Of a stretch of DNA of 64,000 bases, positions 35,646-46,013 are shown piece by piece; position 1 is the first letter of the stretch, and each line of letters opens with the position of its first letter. The translations under genes and the position numbers were made by a program. This DNA is from Hydractinia symbiolongicarpus (lineage: Eukaryota; Cnidaria; Hydrozoa; Anthoathecata; Hydractiniidae). The stretch is from NCBI RefSeq assembly GCF_029227915.1, contig NC_079881.1, positions 11,629,501-11,693,500 of the forward strand. The letters run 5' to 3'. The notes below the pieces were generated by a model. The model worked only from the letters and a program-made list of their open reading frames with translations, searched no databases and was not told where the DNA came from.

Positions 35646-35777
35646 ATGATTTTCATAACCTTCCTTACCGTTATCAGTCTATCCCTACCACTTGTAACCC
35701 TGGCATGTGTACAGGAGAATCAAATACGGAGAATTAAATACCTGGAGGCTCGTCTTGATCTCCTAATAAATGAATGA
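35646..35777 (+). CDS. 43-residue single-span membrane or secreted microprotein
   Basis: Intact frame. Residues 1-21 are a hydrophobic helix (MIFITFLTVISLSLPLVTLA), followed by a charged tail (NQIRRIKYLEARLDLLINE). Its stop overlaps the start of the next frame (ATG at 35770), an arrangement typical of compact viral-type operons. Function unknown; small membrane proteins are common in Polintons. Confidence 0.5.
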   Translation: MIFITFLTVISLSLPLVTLACVQENQIRRIKYLEARLDLLINE

Positions 35778-35856
35778 ACAATGCAATGACTGTGAGCGTG
35801 TATTGGATGCATATGACAAATGTACCTGCGGACGTAGGTTCGTGGTAAGCGGTTAA
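35770..35856 (+). CDS. 28-residue four-Cys mini zinc-ribbon-like protein
   Basis: Short intact frame with CNDC and CTC pairs (MNEQCNDCERVL, DKCTCGRRFVV), overlapping the preceding frame by 8 bases. Its stop (35854-35856) abuts the next start at 35857. It is too short to assign. It may be the N-terminal part of the next protein, which also begins with a Cys-rich stretch, separated by a frame change. Confidence 0.4.
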   Translation: MNEQCNDCERVLDAYDKCTCGRRFVVSG

Positions 35857-36474
35857 ATGTTATGCTGGTACTGTTACCATGAATATATCACATATAACGG
35901 AGGTGGCTGCGTATGTACGATGACATGTAATTCTCTGCAGTCGTTCAAATATACAATAAACAAGATGCTACGATTTGAATATGAAGTTGTCAAACCTAAA
36001 TTATTCTACTCATTTGCTGCTACGTTTACAGATATCAACTATATAAACGTGGAATACTTAACGGTATCGGATCCCATGCCCGCCAATGTAGGTAAAGTAC
36101 ATTATAGGGTATCATACACGGGACCTTGTGGTTTCCTTGAGGGTGAAAACACCGAAAATCTGGTCCCCGAATGGGGTGATCAAGTAGATGCCAATGCATC
36201 ACCGGCAATGAGCCTGGATTTTGAAGAGTATCCCGACTTCGTGGCGAAGTATCGACAGGTATGGCAAAAGATCGAGGAGCTAATCTCTTAAAAATTGACG
36301 ACAGAGCCTGTAAAAAAGGATCGTTATGTGAATGCTAAGCTCCAATATTACAAGGACACAATTACTACCAAGTTCTATGGTATGCCGGTACCCTATGATT
36401 CTAGCCTTTTCATCGGTATATGTACAAGGCAAAAACCACTACCCACAGACACACATCACAGAATGTCGGTATAA
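35857..36474 (+). pseudogene. Unassigned Polinton protein with in-frame TAA
   Basis: A 144-codon frame (Cys-rich start MLCWYCYHEYITYNGGGC, then a beta-rich region around DINYINVEYLTVSDPMP) ends at TAA 36289-36291. The same frame continues without further stops for 60 codons (AKLQYYKDTITTKFYGMPVP) to TAA 36472-36474, so one nonsense change probably split it. No family was recognised; a structural role is possible from its position. Confidence 0.5.
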
Positions 36475-36583
36475 AGACTTTAAAAAGGAGTGGTTACTAA
36501 GCGAGGACTAAAAAACTATATATTTTATAGGTCTTTTGGGCCTATGAAATAATATATTTAGGGCTCATACTCGGGCGGAGACT

Positions 36584-37189
36584 CTAAGTACCGCTTACAT
36601 ACTGTGCAGGTCGAACGTTTTTTAAAATCTCATCCTGCATCTCTTTTCTGCCCTCATCCCTGCCCCTGGCAACCAACTGGGCACGCTCTTGCTCATTGAT
36701 GCTGTTGCCAATCCTATTGAACCGCTGCCGCATTTGTTCCTTTAGTAGCATATACCTCTCCTTCTCCCTACTGATTAGGCTGTGCTCGTAGTCACTAATC
36801 ACACCATTCTCCATTGCCTTTGAAATGAGATCGATAATAGAGTTTAATTTAGCCTCTGAAAGCAGCCTGATACACTCATGCTTCTTGCTCTTAACCCCAA
36901 GTCTTTTTGAGGCATTTTTAAGGCCTGCTTGACGTATTCCGGTCGCAATGGTGAGTCCTCCCGTGACAATGGCCAAGGGGACTCCTAAGCCTGAGGCTAT
37001 CGCTCCAATACCAAGTCCGGACGCAATCACACTGTATCCACGTGCCGTGAATTTTAAACTTTTTCGCAAGCCTGTCCGGCTCCTTTATTTCATTTCGGAG
37101 ATACTGTATATCTGGCTCTCCTCCTGCATATCGTCGCCTTGTGCATGCGCACTCGGTAAATTTGGATACAGCTTAGCTATGTCATTCAT
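36584..37189 (-). pseudogene. Glycine-rich membrane protein with in-frame stop
   Basis: From ATG 37189 the frame runs 34 codons to TAA (37087-37085), then stays open to 36584. After the stop comes a long hydrophobic Gly/Ala stretch (GLGIGAIASGLGVPLAIVTG), probably a membrane hairpin, followed by a charged helical tail (SREKERYMLLKEQMRQRF). It starts 4 bases after the stop of the minor capsid gene, so the two form an operon-like pair. Similar proteins are frequent in cnidarian Polintons; function unknown. Confidence 0.55.
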
Positions 37190-37193
37190 TTAT

Positions 37194-37840
37194 TTATTCT
37201 ATCAAGATTTGCATCGTTATGTTATAGAATGTCACGTTCTTCTCGAACTCCAGACAATCTGTGCTACCCTTCAGTGGGAGGTATACAGGTGTATCAAATG
37301 TCCAAGTTAGCATGTCTCCCCAGGCGTTTAACTCCTTGGTAGGAAGCAAGGCGAGAACCTTGGACTTTTTACCATCAAGCAGGCAATCGTTTTCATCCAA
37401 TTGGGGACAAACGAGACTCAATCTTTGATGAATATCGGTCTTATATAATGCATTATAGTCGCCTTTCATATAATACTCATTACTAGGGTCGTAGGGTAGG
37501 CTTAGGAGCTCCTGCAATGGTCGATGAATCACCACCGAGTACCCCTCAGTGACATGGAGCCTACAGTAGCCATTTTTCAATACAAAATGCCTGATCTTGT
37601 CCTCTGTCTGGCTGCTGACAGTAGCCGCAATATCCTCGATCCTATACAAACCATCACAATAGAGATGTGAGTCACCCTCTGATTAAGCCCTACTTTCCTG
37701 ATCGTAATATCATTGTCACTGTATAGGTTCAACCACCAAGGTCTAATGCTGATTGATTTCAGAGCAATACGAGTGTCCTGTCCAAGGTAGTCTTCAAATA
37801 TGGTAGGTTTATCTATGTTGGTGATATAGAGTTGTTTCAT
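37194..37840 (-). pseudogene. Probable minor capsid (penton-like) protein, frameshifted
   Basis: The N-terminal part (MKQLYITNIDKPTIFEDYLG) is in one frame from 37840. The rest (GYCRLHVTEGYSVVIHRPLQ and so on to QILIE) is in another frame ending at 37194, with the shift near 37650-37680. The total of about 215 codons and the beta-rich character fit the single-jelly-roll minor capsid proteins of Polintons. The assignment rests on size, context and general character, not on an alignment. Confidence 0.5.
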
Positions 37841-37911
37841 TTCCTTTTGTTTTAAGAAATGAACTTCTTTCAATATAATCACTCGGCAAAGTACAAAAGT
37901 AACAGGGGAGA

Positions 37912-39061
37912 ATGGTTACAAATTTGGAGCACCAGGATCTGTACGTGAGTACAGACTCCCATATTTCTGTGGTATTCCCTGAGTTCACGAAGTACGCTAT
38001 CAACAGCATACCTTGATGACCCTGTCAATGTGAATTGGAAAGGGCAAGCGTTGGATTACTGGAATATTCAGGTGATCTCCGCCACCCATTGCGCAACCAC
38101 AGCTCTGGGCATATGTGCCAAGCACATAACGGGTTCTGTACCCCTCATCAACAGCATTTTTAAATTCCACGTGTACTATCATATGCTTCATATTCTGGCA
38201 CGGATGAAGGTCCACATCCCTTACGATGATCGCTTCTCACAGTACAAAAACCCATACTCGAGCTCTGGATATGCACAGGTATGCCGCGAGTACAGTGCAG
38301 ATCCCAATGCCCTGTACAAGTTTAAAGCTGTCATGTCGTCATTGACGAATGGTAGATGGTGGCGAAAAGTTGACGGTGGTTGGGCCAAATTTATCATGTC
38401 CACAACCCAAGGCCTTACATCGGAGGGTCTGACCAAGCTGAGTGAGAGTATCAGGGTTTACTTGGTCTTGATACTAGGATCACAAGCAGGGGCCAAGTCA
38501 TCCCTAATTGGGACCCGTGCCGATAGTTATACAGCAAGGCAAATTCTAGTACAGAAATTTGAGGCTATGGTAGAACGTCAGGAGAACGTAAGTCGGGATA
38601 TTACGGAGTTCCAAAAGGTACTGCAATATGCCCGGACTCCAGTGAACTTTGCTGTTATGCATCACGTGTACATGTTACCCTCCGATATGAACTTGCGTAT
38701 AGGCAAAATTGTCGGCTACAATAATAATATTCTGATCGCACCGGCCAACGCAATGATCGGTATCAGGCTTGACCTAAATAACAGGCCTCTCGTGAGGCAT
38801 GCGTCTGCTACACCCCTCAAGCATACTCCTGATCATACTATACGTCCAGGGCATACCATACCCCCCAAGTATATAACACCTATTAACCTCCTATACATAC
38901 TCCTGATCATACCATACAGGCCATACCATCTATACCTACCGGGCCCGCAACATCGTCTCCCATACCCGAACAACTCCAACAAAACCAACACGAGGATACC
39001 AAGACTAGTTATAACAGGAGTCGGGATCCTCCTGGCATATATATGGTTGCGAAAAAAATAG
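37912..39061 (+). pseudogene. Conserved Polinton protein with C-terminal membrane anchor, frameshifted
   Basis: ATG 37912 begins DSHISVVFPEFTKYAINS, then a one-base shift near 38013-38020 moves to the frame that stays open to TAG 39061. The body includes NWKGQALDYWNIQVISAT, a long helical middle, and SDMNLRIGKIVGYNNNILIA. A Pro/His/Tyr-rich linker leads to a C-terminal membrane helix (LVITGVGILLAYIWLRKK). It is the longest accessory protein of the element, and I recall similar cnidarian Polinton proteins without a known function. A membrane-associated virion or entry-stage role is speculation. It converges with the next minus-strand gene, 3 bases apart. Confidence 0.6.
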
Positions 39062-39064
39062 GGC

Positions 39065-39585
39065 TTATTTAACGCATAGCACGACAAATCCAACGGCGGC
39101 AGCGACTGCCATATACAGATGCTTAGCCGCATATTTAACGATAGTTGACACCACTCTCAGAAGGAACGAGACCACTGTACCTATAATACCCGGCAATGCA
39201 GCACCTGTACTAACCCTTTTTCACCATCCGCTGTGGCACTTCTTCCTACAGCACCCCCGGCGCTTCCCCGTGTAACAGAGAGTACGATGGTGGAAATTAA
39301 TGGACCTACAGCAGAGACCACACTTGCAATGGTAAGGCCTTGCTCCTTGAATAATATCTTCAATTTTTCAAGCAATGACGTGTCATCCTCAGAGATCTCT
39401 AACAGCGTGTCCTTAATATGTCTCAATTGGCTATAAATATCACGGTTAAGCTCCTTCACTTTCTTCTGCAAAACAACCCTTTCATCCTTCATCTTTTTAA
39501 TACCACTCTCAACCTTTTCAATGGCTTCCTTAGCGCATTCATGTAACTGACCATCGGCATCTACCTGGTTATTGATCCTTTTCAT
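39065..39585 (-). pseudogene. Coiled-coil plus membrane-tail protein, frameshifted
   Basis: ATG 39585 opens a charged coiled coil (AIEKVESGIKKMKDERVVLQ), then ITIASVV-type hydrophobic residues (GLTIASVVSAVGPLISTIVL) and a Gly/Ala region. A frameshift near 39210 separates the hydrophobic C-terminus (PGIIGTVVSFLLRVVSTIV and AAAVGFVVLCVK), which ends at 39065. It overlaps the upstream frame by ATGA, indicating tight coupling. Recurring in cnidarian Polintons; function unknown. Confidence 0.55.
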
Positions 39586-39937
39586 ACTATCCTCCGAATT
39601 TCTAATATTTCCTCCCCATTAGCAATGGCATCAACCTCCATTGCGAGCTTCCGGACCACTTCCATCTTGTTGGGCGTAGAGCGATAGTCGGTAAAGACCA
39701 TATCTCGAATATATTGAACCTGTAAGACTATTATTTTTTAATGTACTTAATGCTAGGAACCTGGTCCCATTCCCCTTAGTAAGCCTTATATTTTTAAAAA
39801 AAACTGCCCATCCTCAAACTCGAAATACAATTGGTCACGTTTATATCTACCCGGGTTTCATCCAGAGGTCCCATATTCCAATTATTATTATGTATATAGA
39901 AATCACTTACCTCTTTTTGTAGTACAGATTTCGTCAT
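39582..39937 (-). pseudogene. Small conserved Polinton protein, frameshifted
   Basis: ATG 39937 begins MTKSVLQKEVSDFYIHNNNW. Shifts near 39830 and 39795 and around 39735 break the frame, with recognisable pieces YFEFEDGQFFLK, RLTKGNGTRFLALSTLKN and RDMVFTDYRSTPNKMEVVRK. The stop TGA overlaps the ATG of the next gene (39585). Family recognised only as a recurrent Polinton accessory protein. Confidence 0.5.
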
Positions 39938-39955
39938 TCTATCACGTGAACCTTC

Positions 39956-40102
39956 CTATTGTTGTTGCTGCCCCGATGTTGATGGAAGTTGCTGTGTTCC
40001 AGTAAGCTGTGTTGATTGCCGGGTATCCTTTTTTTCTTCTTTATCATCCTCATCATGCTTACCAATATCCTCCTCCGGTGTGAATACTGGATTATCAGCT
40101 AT
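39956..40102 (-). pseudogene. 48-codon acidic/Gln-rich ORF with lost start codon (ATA)
   Basis: The frame ADNPVFTPEEDIGKHDED onward ends in a Gln-rich tail at TAG 39956. At the expected start the codon is ATA (40102-40100), directly after AAATAAAGG, which looks like a mutated ATG behind a degenerate promoter motif. It is divergent from the capsid gene. Confidence 0.35.
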
Positions 40103-40119
40103 CCTTTATTTACATCCCA

Positions 40120-40139
40120 TATAATAAATATATAATAAA
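40120..40139 (+). promoter_or_regulatory. Doubled TATAATAAA motif before the capsid gene
   Basis: Two copies of TATAATAAA (40120-40128 and 40131-40139) precede the ATG at 40156 by 16 bases. This is the only doubled copy, upstream of what should be the most strongly expressed gene. Confidence 0.6.
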
Positions 40140-41029
40140 CGCATATGGTACATTGATGGACCCTTACGCAGAAAGTAAACAACTTCTGGGGATGAAAGGA
40201 CGCCGGCAAAGAGTACAGATTTCACATACCCCATCAACCATCGACCAGAAGGAAGATTTGTACATTGACATTCCCAACATGCCGCAAAATGATGTCATTA
40301 TCCCGGGTAGCTTCAAGCTTCTATTTGATTTGGCAATATAGGGAAGTCTGGTGAGCATTACTCTAAATAACAGAGAGGTTCAAAATATCTCTGATTACAA
40401 TATCCTGGCATTGTATAGGGATCTCTGGCTATCCAAGTTTGAGCGCAAGAATAACCTTAATCGTAATAACGGGACAATCAGAACCCTGCAGGTGGAGGCA
40501 ACTGGTCATGTGGCAACGGATGAAGAGAAAGCCATCGTTAAAGCGTATAGTAACACCTTCTGCATACCTATTGGAAAGATGTTTGAGCTGACGAGAGATT
40601 TACCATTATATCCAGCAGGCCTGTACGACCGGTTGCAATTTATCATCAATTTCGCGCCTTACGGTGACGTCATCAAAGATGTAGGGACGGGCTCCGGGTC
40701 AACGGCGAAGCCGGCCGATGCCACATATAAGATTAGTAATATGAGATTGGAGTTTGACAAAATAACAAACGAATGCCTGGCAAGTGCAATGACGTCCCGA
40801 TATTCGAGAATTGTCCTGCCCTATGAAAGGGTGCTTAGAACGAAGGTGTTTACTATAAAAAAAGCTGATACCAATTACAACCTCCAGTTTGATAGTCCTT
40901 GCAGGTCGTTCAAAGGTCTACTGTTACTGTTTATAGACCCGGGAAAAGTGAAGCCTTATGCCGGTGTTAGCGAAACGTTTTACAACCCCAAAATCGAGAA
41001 GATTAGGGTCACACTGCGTGAAACATGCC

Positions 41030-41210
41030 TGAATACGGGAAAACGGAATTTGGTATTATTATAAGAATACGGGTGGATAACAAATATATGCGGAATATTT
41101 GCTATGCGGAAAATGTATTACACAGGATCCGTGTATATTTCCGTATTCGCCAGAATTAAAATTGTTCAGTGAAATACGGAACCCGTATGTGGTACAGCGT
41201 ATCGTTCCGT
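41030..41210. repeat. Left subterminal AATACGG repeat array of the CACTA element
   Basis: AATACGG or its complement CCGTAT occurs at about 41033, 41074, 41141, 41173, 41186 and 41205, with near-variants between. Such arrays bind the accessory transposition protein in known CACTA elements. Confidence 0.75.
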
Positions 41211-41762
41211 ATGCACGGGATTGTGGGCTAAAATTTCATGGCGCTGGGTATTCTGGAAGTATACCCCAATTTTATTTTAAAAGCGGGCTCAGGGTTTACA
41301 TTTTTGCTCTGTAAAAATTGACTCAATAAAACTACTTTGAATGAAACAAAGCAAAAACTTTAATTAAGTTTCTAAATTACATATACATAAATATGTTACA
41401 AATCGAACTCAAATTCCGCCGTAGCAGACATCAACCGCGCCAGTAATGAAGCCGAATGTTAAAAATAGGCCTTAACAAAGTCGTTCATGTTCCGTGCCAA
41501 GCTCACAAACGTATGCTCGCAATGTGACGGTAACAAATAACTTACTACAGGGTTTACAAGATGGTGAATGCTCAGAATCTAAAAGAGTGCAGAGAAGTAT
41601 GTATATAATAATTAATTTGCAGGTTTATTAATAACAGTGTCAAAATTTTATGGATTTGTCAGACAATTAATAAATATTTACACTTGCACCAACTCCCGAT
41701 ATGTTTCTAAAAATCCAGTAGCAATTACATTTTAAAATAATTGAATTGTGCACTTTTTTCAG

Positions 41763-42516
41763 GAGCAGTGAATCGATATTTTGAAAGCCAAAAAAGAAAG
41801 GACAAATTACTTCTAAAAAGTGAAGAAGAACAAGGGATGGTAAAAAGAAATAGACGCATGATAACATCCAGGCATAGAGTGAGTATTCTAATACAATGTT
41901 AACAGTTCTCCATCTCTATTATGAAGCCGTTATTGCATACTTTAAGGGAAGAAGGCGTTTGCAGAAAAAAATTGTTCTGTTTTTGCTGGTGAAGCTGAAC
42001 CACACAAGTTTAATGCATTTCTGTTTGAAAGCATGATCACCATCTTTTATATTAACAATACTTGTTTTCTAGTTGTTTGCAATGCGAGAAAGAGTTAAAA
42101 AGATGGATGATGATCTGGAACAGTGGCAAAGGCTCAATGTTTGGCCAACGTCAGATGAGGAGGAAGACGAGAATGGGCAGAAGATTTTTGGAAGTCTTCC
42201 GTGGCGTAATGAATTGTCCACAGATTTAATCCGAAGATGCGATACAGCACTTGGTGCTGTTAGGCGTTATGGAGAGCCCTCAGAAAGGAAACCTAATATG
42301 CATTGTTTGGAATTTGTCAATCAGAATATTCTAACAATGATGAAAACATACAGCCAAACGCTTGATTTATTGGTGACAATGAAAATTTGGCTGCATATAT
42401 ATATTTTATCTTTTTTTAAATGTACATATGCATTATTATATATACTTTTATTTCTTTTGTTTTTTACATTTGAAGTAAAAAAAGACAGTAATTCTTTGAA
42501 ATATATAAGTGTGTAG
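41763..42516 (+). CDS. Two-exon acidic ORF inside the CACTA element
   Basis: Exon 41763-41878 (after TTTTTTCAG, before gtgagt) reads YFESQKRKDKLLLKSEEEQG and KRNRRMITSRHR. Exon 42073-42516 (after TTTTCTAG) continues in frame with ERVKKMDDDLEQWQRLNVWP, an acidic SDEEEDENGQK run and FGSLPWRNE, then SERKPNMHCLE, and ends in a hydrophobic tail. Basic helix, acidic patch and a PWR motif recur in uncharacterised cnidarian proteins that I associate with EnSpm-like elements. No initiator exon was found, so this is probably the 3' remnant of the element's accessory gene. Confidence 0.5.
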
Positions 42517-43229
42517 GTGTTTTCCACTAAAATTAACATAAGTTATATGCGCGTTTGAGATTTTTTTTATTTTAAGATGATTCTTGGTGTTACAAATTGA
42601 CATGTATAATAAACATACAAAATATCCAACCTTTTTATGGCTAAATTGAAAAAAAATCATTTTGTGCACATAACAATTTTTTTTTTTTTTGCTATAGTGC
42701 AAAACATTTTTTGATATGTTACATATTTTTTAAGCAGGATAGTAAGTATCTTATAAAGTTACTTCTCCTGTGATAAGTCACCAAGTAGACTGTGGATAGT
42801 GTCATTTTAGTTATACATTTTTAACAGGTTTTATAATATTTGTTAGGTGTAATCTTCAGTTTTTTTCTCCGTAGTTTGAGAATAGTCTTGTGTAGTACAG
42901 TTCTTACTTGCTTTAATGAGTCCTAATCAGATTAGATCTGTCGGCTTTTTCTATTAAGTTCTTAGATTATTTTGTTTTTTAAAAAATAATTGATATTGTT
43001 AATATTTGATATTTTTAACTGGGAGAAAAAGGATTGTACATAATGGATGTAAATAAAAAAGTTATTATTATATGATTGTTATTACATCCTTAACCCATGC
43101 ACATACAACAGAGCCCTAACAAGATAGGATGTTTTCCAGTATATACGGAAATACTGATTTTTAAGGCTTGTTCTTGCTGTTCTAAATTATCATAAAGACG
43201 AAAAAACTGGAGTCGAGGTTGGCATATAA

Positions 43230-43615
43230 TAAGTAATACGGGATTTAATATTGTCGTATTAACAAGAATACGGCATTTATTATCCCGCATTAGTGAGAAT
43301 ACGGGTTCTTATTTTGTCGTATAAGTAAGAATACGGATTTTTATTTGCAATATAAGTAAGAATATGTAATTTACTATCCCGTATTTGTTAGAATGGGTGT
43401 AGCCAGTTAACTTCCGTATTCGTTAGGATATGATCGTTTACACATCTGCGTGAATACGGGAAAATAGTTACCTCCGTATTTTCAGTGTCCCAATATGGGA
43501 TAATACATAACTTGAATACTGATTTAATACGGGATTAAAAAATGCCGTATCGTTCCGTATTTTGTGTTAGCTAATAAGGAATAATACGGAGATAAAAACA
43601 TACGTATTCAAACCC
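43230..43615. repeat. Right subterminal AATACGG repeat array of the CACTA element
   Basis: At least ten AATACGG, CCGTATT or close copies lie between 43237 and 43608 in both orientations (for example near 43268, 43311, 43330, 43367, 43411, 43451, 43470, 43520, 43543 and 43583). It mirrors the shorter left array. Confidence 0.75.
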
Positions 43616-43974
43616 GTTTCACGCAGTGTCACTGTCGAGGGTGAACCCAAAGAATTGTATAGTCATGCCATGCTTCCCAAGGGTCATCTGGAACAGATCG
43701 TCAATATCTTTGGCAGACGCGGGAACTCCAATGTGACCATCAGATAGTTTTTTAATGAAAGGTATGCCTTGTTTGTAGACTTCCGTAGCTCACCTGATGA
43801 CGTGCTACATGGTAGTGGTAAACCACTACAGCGAGCAAGTGATGGCATCACCTTACATATCACCAAAGAAGCCGACGGAATTGGTAAGTTCAAATGTTGG
43901 ATGCGTATACAACCTGATGGATGCGCAAATTAATATTTTGGATGGTAGATTGGAGCGTGTTGAATATTAAATAA

Positions 43975-44371
43975 ATGGCCACAATAGCGGTGATCGTGGC
44001 GGGGGCTGCTATAAACGCCCTTGCATTCACCGTGACAAATTTTCTATTTTCAAAGCTCTCGGGACACAGTGAGGCGGAGAGGAAAAGACATGACCTTGCG
44101 GTTGAAAAGCTCAATTATGCCCAGGCTAAATGGATCAGGGATAGACAAAAAAACTCGACTGGTTCGGCGAAGAACGGGAGAAATAAATAAAGGCGGGTAA
44201 GAGATTGAGAGAACTGTACAACGACATGTATCAATTCTACATCAACTCGGACAAAAAAGCCCCTCAATTGAAGGACTTTTATACCCTTCCAAACCCCAAC
44301 AGGACGGGGAACTCACATTCGTTCTCTGCTCATTATCCCTACTAGGCTTTGTAGCTTACAAATTTTTGTAA
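43975..44371 (+). pseudogene. Small Polinton membrane protein, frameshifted
   Basis: ATG 43975 lies 4 bases after the capsid stop. The N-terminus is hydrophobic (MATIAVIVAGAAINALAFTV), followed by a charged helix (ERKRHDLAVEKLNYAQAKWI). After a frameshift near 44148 the frame continues through LDWFGEER, a TAA, then RLRELYNDMYQFYINSDKKA. A further shift near 44310 gives a C-terminal membrane helix (LTFVLCSLSLLGFVAYKFL) ending at 44371. It has two membrane segments with a soluble helical middle, is recurrent in cnidarian Polintons, and has unknown function. Confidence 0.55.
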
Positions 44372-44390
44372 CAACGTGCGTTTTTTGACA

Positions 44391-44399
44391 TATAATAAA
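44391..44399 (+). promoter_or_regulatory. TATAATAAA motif before integrase
   Basis: TATAATAAA, one C, then the integrase ATG at 44401, implying an almost leaderless transcript if this is the core promoter. Confidence 0.6.
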
Positions 44400-44400
44400 C

Positions 44401-45317
44401 ATGTCAAAAGCACCACATATCGCTACAAAGGAGGAAGCAGAAAAGCTAAGCAATATCTACTACATTCCGGAGAATCTGTGGGTCGGGTGGTCTCTCCAAA
44501 AAGAAGGCATATCGAAGGTCCTAAAAAGATCGATTATCCGCATTTCACCATTACAACACGCAATGAAATGCATCAGTTTGATCTGCTATATATACCTCAC
44601 GATCGGTTGCATGCCAATATGTACAAGTATATTCTGACGGGGATCGACGTCGCTTCACGTTATAAGGTAGCGAGACCTCTAAGAACCAAAAAGGCTAGCG
44701 AAGTCGCCGACATGTTGAAGGACATATACAAGGCAGGACCCCTTAATTACCCCAAAACCTTTCAACGCGACAATGGCTCCGAGTTCAAATCCGGCGTCAT
44801 GAAACTACTGGAAGGCAAGGATGTTGAGATCAAGAGGGCTACCACCAAGTACCGCCATACGTTCATGGCCTTCGTCGAATCGTACAACAAGGTCCTTGCA
44901 GAGAGACTCTTCAAGCCCCAGGATGCGCAGGAGTTGGTCTCTAACGAGACTAATAGCACTTGGGATAAGCATCTGTATACCATCTTCAAACTCTTAATAA
45001 TACCAAGACTACTATGATTGGCATGAAGCCTAACAAGGTGATCAAGCTGGATGAGGTATCGCTCGCAAAAGGCGAGGAATATCCCGGGGAAAAGCCTCTA
45101 CCTGAGTATGGTTTATACTTGTATCTGCTACAACCCGGGGAAGAGCACGGTGACTCTAAAAGACGCGCCACGGATGCTTTCTGGAGCAAAAAAATGTATA
45201 GGTAGTCGTCTTTTATACTACCTGAAAGATGGTCCCGAAAGAAGCTTTGTCTCGGAGGAGTTGATGTTGATACCTGAAGACGTTGAAGTGCCTCCAGAAT
45301 ATGTTAAAGAGTGGTAG
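44401..45317 (+). pseudogene. INT: Retrovirus-like (rve) integrase, frameshifted
   Basis: The N-terminus (MSKAPHIATKEEAEKLSNIY) is in one frame. After a shift near 44490 a long frame carries the catalytic core. The three acidic residues are visible in FDLLYIPHDR, QRDNGSEFKS and FVESYNKVLAERLF, that is D, D and E in the usual order. Further shifts near 44990 and 45195 break the C-terminal domain (MKPNKVIKLDEVSLAKGEEY, then LLYYLKDGPERSFVSEELML), which ends at TAG 45315-45317. This enzyme inserts Polinton DNA with a 6-bp target duplication. The catalytic triad survives but the frame does not. Confidence 0.85.
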
Positions 45318-45440
45318 GCACCCTCACTCACGCATGTACGGCATTCGGATCATCGCATTCCAGTTTCCTTACAGTCATCTCAGGGTATATTGCCCTTGAG
45401 GTGTTTATTCTTGTGCTGAGTTGCTTAGGCCGGCATCGGA

Positions 45441-46013
45441 TCAAATTGTGTTTATGTATGCCTTTTTTCCATGCTCGTGAGGATCGTTTTTATCAACCAC
45501 ACATAGCACGGTATCATATCGGTGCGAAACATTCCTTTCTTTAACTCTCGCATTTTCCTTGGCCTTTACCTCAAGTTCGTCCTCGAGTACCATGAGCTGG
45601 CTATCCCTGCCATCTAGATCATCCTCGAGTATAGCGACAGCAATATCTCTGTCCTAGAGGGCTTGGCGCTGCTTCTCATGTTCATCTTGCAGCTTTTTCA
45701 CACCTGCACGGGCTAGCTATTTGATTAGCCTCACAGACTTAGGCTTTCGGGAACGACGGATGATTTCCAATGCTTGATCCAATGTGACAAATACATCATG
45801 TGGATTTTTTCCTCTTCTAAAGGAGACGGTGGCGCGGCCCCCCTTCACAATCTCCTGCCTTGTTTTGGTTTCCCCGGACAAATATTGAAAATTAGACTTG
45901 ATATTGGCAATACTCAGAAAACGGCCAATTTCGGCACGTTTGAACATAGGTTGATTTTGATTGTTGGTTAGGGTTTCGATGGTCTCCGCGTTGAACATAA
46001 CTTGCGTTGGCAT
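45441..46013 (-). pseudogene. Bro-N-like protein with coiled coil, several stops
   Basis: A 98-codon frame from ATG 46013 (AEIGRFLSIANIKSNFQYLS and DVFVTLDQALEIIRRSRKPK) resembles the N-terminal DNA-binding domain of Bro/KilA-N-type proteins. After a TAG the same frame continues into a coiled coil (AGVKKLQDEHEKQRQAL, then EDDLDGRDSQLMVLEDELEV) with a second TAG, and ends with a short conserved-looking tail near 45441. Genes of this kind are common in large DNA viruses and some Polintons. The family call is by general pattern. Confidence 0.5.

Larger units (their letters stand above)
41012..43628. mobile_element. Non-autonomous CACTA (EnSpm-type) transposon nested in the capsid gene
   Basis: The ends are CACTGCGTGAAAC at 41012 and its exact complement ending at 43628, extended by TGAATACG on both sides. 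The flanking duplication is TCA (41009-41011 and 43629-43631). CACTG ends, a 3-bp duplication and dense subterminal AATACGG repeats in both orientations are the CACTA/EnSpm signature. No DDE transposase was found; only two spliced exons at 41763-41878 and 42073-42516 look coding. Confidence 0.88.
40156..43970 (+). pseudogene. MCP: Major capsid protein, split by a CACTA-type insertion
   Basis: Coding parts are 40156-41011 and 43632-43970. Part one includes SKQLLGMKGRRQRVQISHTP, an in-frame TAG at 40339-40341, then FCIPIGKMFELTRDLPLYPA and SETFYNPKIEKIRV. Part two continues at VEGEPKELYSHAMLPKGH with a TAG at 43745-43747 and a frameshift near 43900 before ending at TAA 43968. The order of beta-rich motifs and the FYNPKIEKI segment are those of Polinton major capsid proteins (double jelly-roll). 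Without the insertion about 398 codons remain. Removing the insertion and one TCA gives a continuous codon register, which shows the exact insertion point. Not functional. Confidence 0.85.
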
